Source: JBBIKU01 sp037445245
Lineage (GTDB): Bacteria; Chloroflexota; Anaerolineae; Anaerolineales; Anaerolineaceae
Direction of reading: 5' to 3'
Assembly: GCA_037445245.1 (NCBI GenBank)
Contig: JBBIKU010000125.1
Coordinates: 1 to 7,189 of the forward strand
DNA length: 7,189 nucleotides
Shown here in pieces: positions 1-6,311 of this stretch. The notes under the pieces are model-generated. The model made no database searches. It was not told the DNA's origin and saw nothing but the letters and a program-made list of their open reading frames with translations. The number at the start of each line of letters is the position of its first letter. Position 1 is the stretch's first letter. Made by a program: the position numbers and the translations under genes.

Positions 1-29
1 GAAGGGGATCGCTTGGTTGATCCCCTTTT
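1..29 (+). terminator. Rho-independent terminator of the preceding unit
   Basis: A perfect 9-bp stem, AAGGGGATC (2-10) with GATCCCCTT (19-27), encloses an 8-nt loop. The T-run 26-29 closes the stem and runs beyond it. This is the shape of an intrinsic terminator for a gene ending left of the window. The T-run is short, and the complementary strand also reads A/T-rich on leaving the hairpin, so it may act on either strand. The gene it serves is not visible. Confidence 0.65.
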
Positions 30-64
30 CGTGTTTGAAAGGCGATACATTACCGATATGCCCA

Positions 65-93
65 TTGACAAGTTGGGTAAAGCCAGTTATTAT
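65..93 (+). promoter_or_regulatory. Sigma-70-type promoter of the ABC transporter operon
   Basis: A perfect -35 hexamer TTGACA (65-70) is followed by exactly 17 bp and a -10 hexamer TATTAT (88-93, 5 of 6 to consensus). The expected start of transcription is near 99-101, which leaves a leader of about 77 nt before the first ATPase gene at 177. It lies just after the upstream terminator and reads into the ABC operon. The predicted start point falls inside the palindrome at 97-110, suggesting repression. Confidence 0.75.
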
Positions 94-96
94 CAA

Positions 97-110
97 ACCG
101 ACCGGTCGGT
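97..110. promoter_or_regulatory. Perfect 14-bp palindrome, probable repressor operator
   Basis: ACCGACCGGTCGGT is a perfect palindrome with no mismatches, placed directly downstream of the -10 hexamer and over the predicted transcription start. That position would block RNA polymerase. The GC-rich ACCGAC/GTCGGT arms resemble operators of several TetR-family regulators, which often control exporters; this family assignment is inferred. No TetR gene is in the window, so the regulator would be encoded to the left or elsewhere. A run of eight T follows at 114-121. A hairpin terminator is less likely because the start site lies inside the palindrome. Confidence 0.6.
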
Positions 111-176
111 ATCTTTTTTTTGAGATGCCGGATGTGATGACTGGAGACGATTAGTTCACTCGATTAGCGGCAATCC

Positions 177-926
177 ATGATTAATTGTAGCGATTTTCCA
201 GATGGGCGAGACGATGAGATATTGGTTCGCGTGCGAGGTTTGACAAAAATATACCCGACGGCAGCCGCCGACTTCACAGCGTTAAGGGACTTGTCGTTTG
301 TCATTAGGCGAGGTGAGTTTGTGGGCGTCATTGGTGCCTCTGGAGCCGGAAAATCTACCCTGGTGAATCTGTTGAGCGGCGTTGACCATGTTACCCATGG
401 CGAAGTCTGGGTGGGTGAGACGCCGGTGCATGCACTGGCAGAAAATGAGAGCGCCCTCTGGCGGGGCAAGCATGTTGGTGTGGTATACCAGTCCTTTGAA
501 TTGATGCCCTCACTCACAATACTGGAAAACATTCTGCTGCCCATGGATTTTTGTGGGAAGTATTGCCACCCCGAGAGCATTGATCGTGCCATGAATCTGC
601 TGTGCATGGTAGAACTGGAAGACCAGGCGCACAAACTCCCGGCGACCTTGTCGGGTGGTCAGAAGCAACGCGCCGCAATTGCCCGGGCGCTGGCGAATGA
701 TCCGCTTTGGATCGTTGCTGATGAGCCAACCGGCAATCTCGACACGGTGACTTCCGAGGTGGTTTTGCGCCTGTTTGAAGCGCTGACCGCAGCTGGAAAA
801 TCTGTCTTGATGGTGACACATGACCTGAGCCTGGCGCCCCGCTTTCAGCGCGTGCTGCATATTGAAGATGGCGAAATGCGAGTTTCACCGGATGAGTTGC
901 GCCGCCGGACAGGGATTCGATTGTGA
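177..926 (+). CDS. ABC transporter ATP-binding protein (MacB/LolD class)
   Basis: This is a cytoplasmic ATPase subunit (249 aa) of an FtsX-type ABC transporter, expected to power the permease encoded at 2066-4462. Visible motifs are Walker A GASGAGKST (residues 53-61), Q-loop Q105, signature LSGGQ (158-162), Walker B ending ADEP with D182 and E183, D-loop NLD (187-189) and switch His215 in VTHD. All catalytic positions are intact, so it should hydrolyse ATP. The ...LSGGQKQRAAIARAL...DEPTGNLD pattern is typical of the MacB/LolD/FtsE group. The ATG at 177 is the first possible start after an in-frame stop at 165, but it has no good Shine-Dalgarno sequence, so translation may be modest. A 12-residue extension precedes the usual beginning of the domain. 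It overlaps the second ATPase gene by 4 bp. Substrate is unknown. Confidence 0.93.
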   Translation: MINCSDFPDGRDDEILVRVRGLTKIYPTAAADFTALRDLSFVIRRGEFVGVIGASGAGKSTLVNLLSGVDHVTHGEVWVGETPVHALAENESALWRGKHVGVVYQSFELMPSLTILENILLPMDFCGKYCHPESIDRAMNLLCMVELEDQAHKLPATLSGGQKQRAAIARALANDPLWIVADEPTGNLDTVTSEVVLRLFEALTAAGKSVLMVTHDLSLAPRFQRVLHIEDGEMRVSPDELRRRTGIRL

Positions 927-2056
927 ACGATTGCACTACTCCCGGTGTATTTATCCCAGTAAGCGATCGACGTGCCGGCATCGAGATGCGCAATATTGTG
1001 AAAACCTTTACGACGCCTGCTGGTTTGTTCGCGGCATTGAAAGGCGTTGATGTCAGTTTTTATCCTGGCGAGTTTGTGGGTGTTACCGGAAAATCAGGCA
1101 GCGGAAAATCGACGCTGGTCAACATGATCACCGGCATCGACCGTCCGACCTCCGGTGAGGTACGCGTAGGAGATACCTGGATCCAGCATCTCGATGAAAG
1201 CGCCATGGCACGCCTGCGCGGTAAAACGATGGGGATTGTGTTTCAGTTTTATCAGCTTTTGCCGATGCTTTCGCTGCTTGAAAATGTGATGTTGCCGATG
1301 GACATTGCCGGTGTAACGCCACCGGAGCGCCGTCACCCAAAAGCGATGCAGCTTCTGGATCTGGTCGGGTTGGCAGATTCTGCCCACAAAATGCCCGACG
1401 CTGTATCTGGTGGTCAACAGCAGGCAACGGCAATTGCCCGGGCGCTGGCAAATGATCCGCCGTATTTGATCACAGACGAGCCGACCGGCAATCTGGATTC
1501 CGGCGCGGCTGAAAATATTTTCAATTTGCTAAAGCAGTTGAGCCGGCAGGGAAAAACGATCGTCATGATCACGCACGATCCGAAGCTCGCCGGAAAGATG
1601 GACCGCCAGGTGGTTTTGTCGGATGGCGAGATTATCAATCCGTGGGTGCATAAGCTTTTCCCGATGCTCACCCATTCCCAAATGCTATTTTTGACTCACA
1701 ATCTTCAACAGCAACCGTATCAGCCGGGTGAGACGATCATTCATGAGGGCGAGTTCATTGCCGCTTTCTATATCCTGAGCCGCGGCGAGGTGGAGATTGC
1801 GGTGAAGGACAGAAAAGGAGAGGAGCAGGTGATCAACCGGCTTTCAGCGGGGGATTATTTTGGTGAGATCGAACTCCTTGAAGAAAATCGAGCGATAGCA
1901 ACGGTACGCCCGGCTTCAGGGAAGCCGGTGGAAGTATTGGCGGTGAAACGCAATGCCATTTTGGAAATTCTCCGTGAAGCGGAGGCGTTTTATGATGCAC
2001 TGAAGCATTTATTATTGCAGCGGCGGGCTGAAAATACCGCCGCACGGTCTGGCTGA
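923..2056 (+). CDS. ABC ATPase fused to a C-terminal cyclic-nucleotide-binding domain
   Basis: This is the second, non-identical ATPase of the transporter (377 aa). Residues about 20-240 form the MacB/LolD-type nucleotide-binding domain: Walker A GKSGSGKST (56-64), Q108, signature VSGGQ (161-165), Walker B with D185 and E186, D-loop NLD, and His218. The Arg that normally follows SGGQQQ is Ala168. Residues about 246-365 look like a CNB (cNMP-binding/CRP-type) domain: a YILSRGEVEI beta strand (283-292) and a phosphate-binding cassette FGEIELL...NRAIATV (313-328) that keeps Glu315 and Arg323, the pair contacting cAMP or cGMP in known proteins. No DNA-binding HTH follows, so it is not a CRP regulator. 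The start is GTG at 923, overlapping the previous stop, with AGGG at 911-914 as ribosome site. Inferred role: an ATPase gated by cNMP or another ligand. Ligand binding itself is unproven. Confidence 0.9.
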   Translation: MNDCTTPGVFIPVSDRRAGIEMRNIVKTFTTPAGLFAALKGVDVSFYPGEFVGVTGKSGSGKSTLVNMITGIDRPTSGEVRVGDTWIQHLDESAMARLRGKTMGIVFQFYQLLPMLSLLENVMLPMDIAGVTPPERRHPKAMQLLDLVGLADSAHKMPDAVSGGQQQATAIARALANDPPYLITDEPTGNLDSGAAENIFNLLKQLSRQGKTIVMITHDPKLAGKMDRQVVLSDGEIINPWVHKLFPMLTHSQMLFLTHNLQQQPYQPGETIIHEGEFIAAFYILSRGEVEIAVKDRKGEEQVINRLSAGDYFGEIELLEENRAIATVRPASGKPVEVLAVKRNAILEILREAEAFYDALKHLLLQRRAENTAARSG

Positions 2057-2058
2057 TC

Positions 2059-2064
2059 AGGTGG
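2059..2064 (+). promoter_or_regulatory. Ribosome-binding site of the permease gene
   Basis: AGGTGG lies between the ATPase stop (2054-2056) and three nearby in-frame ATG codons at 2066, 2069 and 2075. Measured from AGG (2059-2061), spacing is 4, 7 and 13 nt respectively. Measured from the second GG it is 1, 4 and 10. The ATG at 2069 fits best from AGG, but the sequence does not settle the start. The difference is at most three residues. Confidence 0.45.
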
Positions 2065-2065
2065 A

Positions 2066-4462
2066 ATGATGTCGATGATTAAACCTCGCTGGCGTAAGAT
2101 CATGGCAGACCTGTGGGAGAACAAGGCGCGCACCTTGTTGGTGGTGCTCTCGATCACGATTGGCGTTTTTGCGGTTGGAATGGTTGCAGGGGCATACCTG
2201 ATTATCTCGCAAGATTTGAATATCAGTTACGCTCAGGCAAATCCTGCAAACATCCAAGTGCGCACTGATTCGTTTGATGAAGATTACGTCAACGTGGCGG
2301 GGCGGTGGCGCGGCATTGCCCAGGCTGAAGCGCGGCGCGAGGTCAGTGTGCGAGTGCTAACCGCGGCTGGACAATGGGACAAGTTGTCGCTGATTGCCAT
2401 ACCCGATTATAAAAAGTCGCAGATCAATCAAATGGTGGCGGTGTCCGGAAGAACGGTGCCGCGACGCAGGGAAGTGGTGCTCGAGAAGAAAACGCTCGAA
2501 GCGTTGGGCGTCCAACTGGGAGATGTCTTGGAGATCGAACTGCGAGATGGTAGCAAGCAGGTTCTTGAAGTGGTGGGAGTCGTGATGGACCCGGCACTGG
2601 GCTATGGCGCATTTATGGGGGAACGAAGCGGCTATATTGCCCGCCAGACCCTGAGTTGGGTGCACGAACCGGAGTTGTATAACCAGCTCTATCTCACCGC
2701 GGCTGAAAATGTTGATGATCGCGCTCACCTAAAAGCGCTGGCGGATTCGGTGCACGAGGCGCTGAAGCGCGATGGCATGCCGGTGTATCGCTTCAGCATC
2801 GCCCAGACCAATTTCCATCCCCTTTCCTCTATTGTCAATGCCTTGGTCGGCATCTTATTGCTGTTGGGGATTCTGGTGGTGTTCTTGAGTGGATCGTTGA
2901 TCGCCAACACCTTGCAGGCTTTGATGGGGCAGCAGCTTCGTCAGATTGGGGTGATGAAGCTGGTCGGGGCGCGACGACGCCAGGTTGTGCAATTGTATTT
3001 ATCGTTAATCTTTACTTTTTCGATTCTATCGTTGGTGATTGCCATACCTGCTGGCGCCTGGGCGGCTGTAGCGACGGCGCGGCTGGCAGCGGATTTATTG
3101 AACGCTACCTTGCAGCCGCATACGCTGAAACCGCTGGCGGTGATCATCCAGGCTGTGGTTGCAGTTGCCGTGCCGCTACTGGCTGGGATTTCGCCGGTGC
3201 TCAAGGGGGCGCGTGTGTCAGTGAAAGAAGCCATGAGCGGAGCGGTCGCTTCGACGGGGAAAAAGCGACCCCATTTGATTGACCGATTGCTGGTGAATCT
3301 GCAGGGTTTATCGCGAGTGCTGCTGGTTTCTCTGCGCAATACCTTTCGCCGCAAGGGACGCCTGGCGCTAACCTTGTTCAACTTGATGTTGGGTGGAGCA
3401 ATCTTCATTTCGGTATTCAATGTGCGAGCAACCCTCAATCAAAAAATTGAGGACATGAGCAAGTATTTCAAAGCGGATGTGAACCTGAATTTCAACCAAC
3501 CTTACCGCATTCGACAGGTTCGCAATATTGCCAGCCGCATCGAGGGGGTGGAGCATGTTGAAGGCTGGGTGATCAGCAATGGTGATTTGATAGATAGCGA
3601 TGGCGTGGTTGAAGGCAGCGTCACCCTTTTCGCGCCGCCGGAGAATACCCGTTTGTTGGAGCCGGTGTTGCTGGCAGGGCGTTGGTTGCAGCCCGGTGAA
3701 GAAAATGGGATTGCCGTCAACGACGCTTTTTGGAAAGATCACCCTCATCTCGCGCCGGGGGATACCCTGCGCTTGAAAATTGCCGGTCAGGAGCGGGAAT
3801 GGGTGGTGGTGGGGATCTTGCAGTACACCGGGATGGATGATTTGTTTGCCTACGTGAGCTATAATCGCCTCTCGCGTCTGCTCAACATGGAAGGCGGGGC
3901 GACTTCTTTTCGGCTGGTGACGCGTGAGAGCAGCACCGCATTTCAGCTTCAGGTGGCTCAAGAGGTGGATCGCGTCTTCCGCGATCTGGGTTACCAGGTC
4001 AGCAAAGTGGAAGCTGGCAATACGCTCAACGAGTCGATCAATGGCTACATCAACATCCTGGTGATCTTTTTACAGTTGCTGGCTGTGCTGACGGCTCTGG
4101 TAGGTGGAATTGGGCTGGCGGGAACGCTGAGCATGAATGTGATGGAACGCACGCGTGAAATTGGTGTTCTGCGCGCCATCGGCGCACACAATCGAATTGT
4201 GATCCAGCTTGTGCTGGTTGAAGGCTTGGTGATTTGCCTGCTCAGTTTTTTGATGTCGGTGATGGTGTCATTCCCGGTGACGGCGGTGCTGGCGAATGTG
4301 GTCAGCCTGGCAATTTTTAATGCGCACGCAAAATTCACCCTGACGCCGCTGGGTTTCCTGATCTGGTTTGGACTGGCGCTGCTGCTGGCGTTGGGCTCAA
4401 GCATCTTACCGGCGCGCAATGCTTCCAAAATGACCATCCGTGAAGTTCTAGCGTATGAATAG
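2066..4462 (+). CDS. FtsX-family ABC transporter permease, double module
   Basis: This is an integral membrane permease (798 aa) partnering the two upstream ATPases. The order is: cytoplasmic N-terminal amphipathic stretch, TM1 (about 22-47), extracytoplasmic MacB-like domain (about 50-250), TM2-4 (about 255-282, 308-338, 354-378), a basic linker, TM5 (about 432-452), second extracytoplasmic domain (about 455-655), then TM6-8 (about 660-688, 709-746, 760-782). Each FtsX module has the coupling-helix motif that contacts the ATPase: RQIGVMKLVGA (292-302) and REIGVLRAIGA (697-707). One chain thus supplies both transmembrane halves, like LolC and LolE joined. Such exporters usually move lipoproteins, peptides or drugs by a mechanotransmission mechanism; the substrate here cannot be read from sequence. 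It begins 9 bp after the CNB-ATPase stop. No membrane-fusion protein gene is nearby, which argues against a MacA-MacB tripartite pump. Confidence 0.92.
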   Translation: MMSMIKPRWRKIMADLWENKARTLLVVLSITIGVFAVGMVAGAYLIISQDLNISYAQANPANIQVRTDSFDEDYVNVAGRWRGIAQAEARREVSVRVLTAAGQWDKLSLIAIPDYKKSQINQMVAVSGRTVPRRREVVLEKKTLEALGVQLGDVLEIELRDGSKQVLEVVGVVMDPALGYGAFMGERSGYIARQTLSWVHEPELYNQLYLTAAENVDDRAHLKALADSVHEALKRDGMPVYRFSIAQTNFHPLSSIVNALVGILLLLGILVVFLSGSLIANTLQALMGQQLRQIGVMKLVGARRRQVVQLYLSLIFTFSILSLVIAIPAGAWAAVATARLAADLLNATLQPHTLKPLAVIIQAVVAVAVPLLAGISPVLKGARVSVKEAMSGAVASTGKKRPHLIDRLLVNLQGLSRVLLVSLRNTFRRKGRLALTLFNLMLGGAIFISVFNVRATLNQKIEDMSKYFKADVNLNFNQPYRIRQVRNIASRIEGVEHVEGWVISNGDLIDSDGVVEGSVTLFAPPENTRLLEPVLLAGRWLQPGEENGIAVNDAFWKDHPHLAPGDTLRLKIAGQEREWVVVGILQYTGMDDLFAYVSYNRLSRLLNMEGGATSFRLVTRESSTAFQLQVAQEVDRVFRDLGYQVSKVEAGNTLNESINGYINILVIFLQLLAVLTALVGGIGLAGTLSMNVMERTREIGVLRAIGAHNRIVIQLVLVEGLVICLLSFLMSVMVSFPVTAVLANVVSLAIFNAHAKFTLTPLGFLIWFGLALLLALGSSILPARNASKMTIREVLAYE

Positions 4463-4533
4463 ATAGAAGTTGTCTTGCGTTAACATTAATGGGGGAAAAG
4501 ATGGCAAAGGCTGATTTGAAATCGGTTCAGGTC

Positions 4534-4547
4534 GTGAAAAAATTCAC
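4534..4547. promoter_or_regulatory. Operator copy 1 of the sulfur operon (inverted repeat)
   Basis: GTGAA-AAAA-TTCAC is a perfect inverted repeat immediately upstream of the -35 hexamer. It matches the second element at 4557-4570 at 12 of 14 bases, with 23 bp between centres, about two helical turns. The likely ligand is the ArsR-family protein encoded next (autoregulation). The same bases also read GTGA-N6-TCAC, the core of a CRP/FNR-family site, so an unlinked CRP-type regulator is an alternative. Confidence 0.6.
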
Positions 4548-4549
4548 TA

Positions 4550-4578
4550 TTGACAGGTGCAAAATTTCACAATATAAT
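4550..4578 (+). promoter_or_regulatory. Consensus sigma-70 promoter of the arsR-sqr operon
   Basis: TTGACA (4550-4555), a 17-bp spacer and TATAAT (4573-4578) match consensus at all twelve positions. The predicted start is near 4584-4586, giving a leader of about 47 nt before the ATG at 4632. A promoter this strong normally needs tight repression, which agrees with the operator elements in and beside it. The 169-bp gap between 4462 and 4632 is otherwise free of obvious genes and holds no clear terminator for the ABC operon. Confidence 0.85.
4557..4570. promoter_or_regulatory. Operator copy 2 of the sulfur operon, within the promoter spacer
   Basis: GTGCA-AAAT-TTCAC is an imperfect inverted repeat (one arm mismatch) lying entirely between the -35 and -10 hexamers. 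A protein bound here would exclude RNA polymerase, so the element should be repressive. It is a near copy of the element at 4534-4547, and the two sit on the same face of the helix. Confidence 0.6.
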
Positions 4579-4631
4579 ATATGCGGATAAATGAATAAGC
4601 GAGTAAACGAAAGTAGAAAGAGGGATTAATC

Positions 4632-5003
4632 ATGTCGGAGAGCACCCTGAGAGAAGAAGTGGCGCGGCTGCATGCCAATATGTGCAATGGGATTGCGGAC
4701 ACCAACCGGATTCTGCTGATCTATGCATTGGCTGATGGAGCGCACAATGTTGGCGAGCTGGCGAAATCGCTGGATTTGCCGCAGCCAACAGTCTCCCGCC
4801 ACCTGAAGATCATGCGCGAATGCGGCATTGTGCGGGCTGAGCGGGATGGGCAAGCTGTGCTTTATTGGTTAACCGATGCCCGAATTATTCAAGCCATGGA
4901 TTTGTTGCGGGCGGTCATGGCAGATAACTTGCGTGAGCAGGCAGCGTTGGCGGGCGATGGCAGCGAAGTGATGGCGAGTAAATCCACCTTAGTAATCCAG
5001 TGA
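4632..5003 (+). CDS. ArsR-family winged-helix transcriptional regulator
   Basis: This is a small dimeric DNA-binding repressor (123 aa). The helix-turn-helix is clear at about 39-65: VGELAKSLDLPQPTVSRHLK followed by the wing (about 66-80, VRAERDGQAVLYWL). The classical arsenic/cadmium motif ELCVCDL is replaced by VGELAKSL, so the alpha-3 metal site is missing. The only cysteines are Cys18 (first helix) and Cys64 (just after the recognition helix). As first gene of an operon with sqr, a DsrC-like gene and dsrE2, it probably senses sulfide, persulfide or redox state; that is inferred from context. Cys18 and Cys64 do not match the cysteine placement known for SqrR/BigR. The ATG at 4632 has AGAGGG-like sequence at 4619-4624 with good spacing. 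It likely binds the repeats at 4534-4570. The last 20 residues are polar and poorly characterised. Confidence 0.9.
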   Translation: MSESTLREEVARLHANMCNGIADTNRILLIYALADGAHNVGELAKSLDLPQPTVSRHLKIMRECGIVRAERDGQAVLYWLTDARIIQAMDLLRAVMADNLREQAALAGDGSEVMASKSTLVIQ

Positions 5004-5012
5004 GGCAACCCC

Positions 5013-6311
5013 ATGAAGACCATGAAAACTCTGTTGATCCTTGGAGCGGGCACGGCAGGCACAATGCTTGCCAACAAGATGTCCCCCAAATTAGACCGGC
5101 GGGAGTGGAAAATTATCCTCGTTGATAAGAACGATGTACATGCCTATCAACCTGGTTTCTTGTTCATTCCCTTTGGTATCTACAAAGCGGAGGATGTCAT
5201 CCTGCCTCAGCGTAAATTCGTCCCGAGGGGGGTAGAACTGGTAACATCGGAGGTCGAAGTGGTTGAGCCGTCAGCCGACCGGGTTGTTTTGTGTAAGAAC
5301 GGAGGGGTTCTTAACTATGACCAACTGGTCATCGCCACGGGCACCGAAATCCGCCCCGATCAGGTGGAAGGAATGCTGGATGGTGGCTGGCAGCACAACA
5401 TTTTCGACTTTTATACTCTGGAAGGCGCCGCCCGTTTGGCAGATTTTCTGCGCAACTGGCAAGGGGGGCGGCTGGTGGTAAACGTTGCCGAGATGCCGAT
5501 CAAATGCCCGGTGGCACCGCTCGAGTTTGTCTTCCTGGCGGATTGGTATTTTCGTAAGAAGGGTATGCGCGATAGGGTTGAGATCGTCTACGCTACACCG
5601 CTGCCCGGTGCATTTACCAAACCCAAGGCGTCTGCCCTGCTGGGTGATTTGATGGCGAAGAAAGGCATCCATGTGGAAGCCGAATTCAATATCGGTGAAG
5701 TCGATTCATCCAGGAACGTGATTCGCTCCTGGGACGGGCGGGAAATCGCCTACGATTTGCTGGTGGCTATGCCCACCAATATGGGGGCAGAATTTATCGA
5801 GCGCTCGGGAATGGGCGATGAATTGAATTTTGTGCCCACCAACCGCTACACGTTGCAATCGGAACAGTGGGAGAATATCTGGGCGCTGGGCGACGCTGCC
5901 AATCTGCCGACATCGAAGGCGGGAGCGGTGGTGCATTACCAGATGGAGGCAGCGGTGAACAATCTGTTGTCTTCTATGCGAGGCGAGAAGCCAACCCATT
6001 GTTTTGACGGACATGCCAATTGTTTTGTTGAAACGGGATTCGACAAGGGTGTGTTGATTGATTTCAACTACGAGATCGAACCATTGCCCGGTATGTACCC
6101 CTTGCCTGTGGTGGGTCCGTTCCGATTGTTGGGTGAGTCCGTCTTCAATCACATGGGTAAACTCTTCTTCAAGTGGATGTACTGGAACATTATTTTGAAA
6201 GGGATCGATGTTCCTCTGCCAAATGAAATGAGCTTGGTCGGAAAGAGTATTACCGCCGAGGAGCGGAAAACTTATCTCCAACTTATAAAAAAAGGAGCCT
6301 GCAATGTCTGA
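5013..6311 (+). CDS. sqr: Sulfide:quinone oxidoreductase (FAD-dependent)
   Basis: This flavoenzyme (432 aa) oxidises sulfide to sulfane sulfur (polysulfide or a persulfide acceptor) and passes electrons to the quinone pool at the inner face of the membrane. The N-terminal FAD motif GAGTAG (11-16), the strand YDQLVIATGTE (102-112) and the second FAD motif WALGDAANLP (290-299) are visible. Redox cysteines are Cys165 in PIKCPVAPLEF and Cys337 in FDGHANCFVETG. Both match the environment of the two catalytic cysteines of mitochondrial SQOR, and the downstream segment resembles that group as well. The third cysteine of type I SQRs is absent. The C-terminal stretch about 378-403 (MGKLFFKWMYWNIILKG) is amphipathic and likely membrane-anchoring. 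The start at 5013 has TGAGG at 5001-5005; ATG 5022 is an alternative. It follows arsR by 9 bp and overlaps the DsrC-like gene by 8 bp. NADH dehydrogenase-2 is a less likely alternative. Confidence 0.88.
   Translation: MKTMKTLLILGAGTAGTMLANKMSPKLDRREWKIILVDKNDVHAYQPGFLFIPFGIYKAEDVILPQRKFVPRGVELVTSEVEVVEPSADRVVLCKNGGVLNYDQLVIATGTEIRPDQVEGMLDGGWQHNIFDFYTLEGAARLADFLRNWQGGRLVVNVAEMPIKCPVAPLEFVFLADWYFRKKGMRDRVEIVYATPLPGAFTKPKASALLGDLMAKKGIHVEAEFNIGEVDSSRNVIRSWDGREIAYDLLVAMPTNMGAEFIERSGMGDELNFVPTNRYTLQSEQWENIWALGDAANLPTSKAGAVVHYQMEAAVNNLLSSMRGEKPTHCFDGHANCFVETGFDKGVLIDFNYEIEPLPGMYPLPVVGPFRLLGESVFNHMGKLFFKWMYWNIILKGIDVPLPNEMSLVGKSITAEERKTYLQLIKKGACNV

Noticed and set aside
97..121. Palindrome followed by eight T as an intrinsic terminator or attenuator
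   Set aside because: The hairpin would have only about five base pairs with a four-base loop, and the promoter just upstream places the transcription start inside it, so an operator is the better reading.
125..154. Nine-codon leader reading frame upstream of the first ATPase
   Set aside because: It has no ribosome-binding site and no stalling-type residues; such short frames arise easily by chance.
148..167. Direct repeat CGATTAG (148-154 and 161-167) in the leader
   Set aside because: Seven bases repeated once is within chance, and no known element matches.
1655..2056. Separate CRP-family regulator gene
   Set aside because: The CNB segment is continuous in frame with the ATPase, has no start or ribosome site of its own that stands out, and lacks a helix-turn-helix.
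2357..3961. Long open frames on the - strand opposite the permease and other genes
   Set aside because: Their translations show no recognisable motifs and lie antisense to clearly conserved genes; they are shadow frames.
4513..4529. Possible third operator copy (TGAA-N5-TTCA at 4517-4529)
   Set aside because: The gap is five rather than four bases, the outer G/C is missing and the spacing to copy 1 is not helical; too weak to call.
5013..6311. NADH dehydrogenase type II or flavocytochrome c sulfide dehydrogenase
   Set aside because: The PIKC...VAP and DGHANC cysteine contexts and the neighbouring sulfur-carrier genes favour SQR; there is no signal peptide or cytochrome partner.
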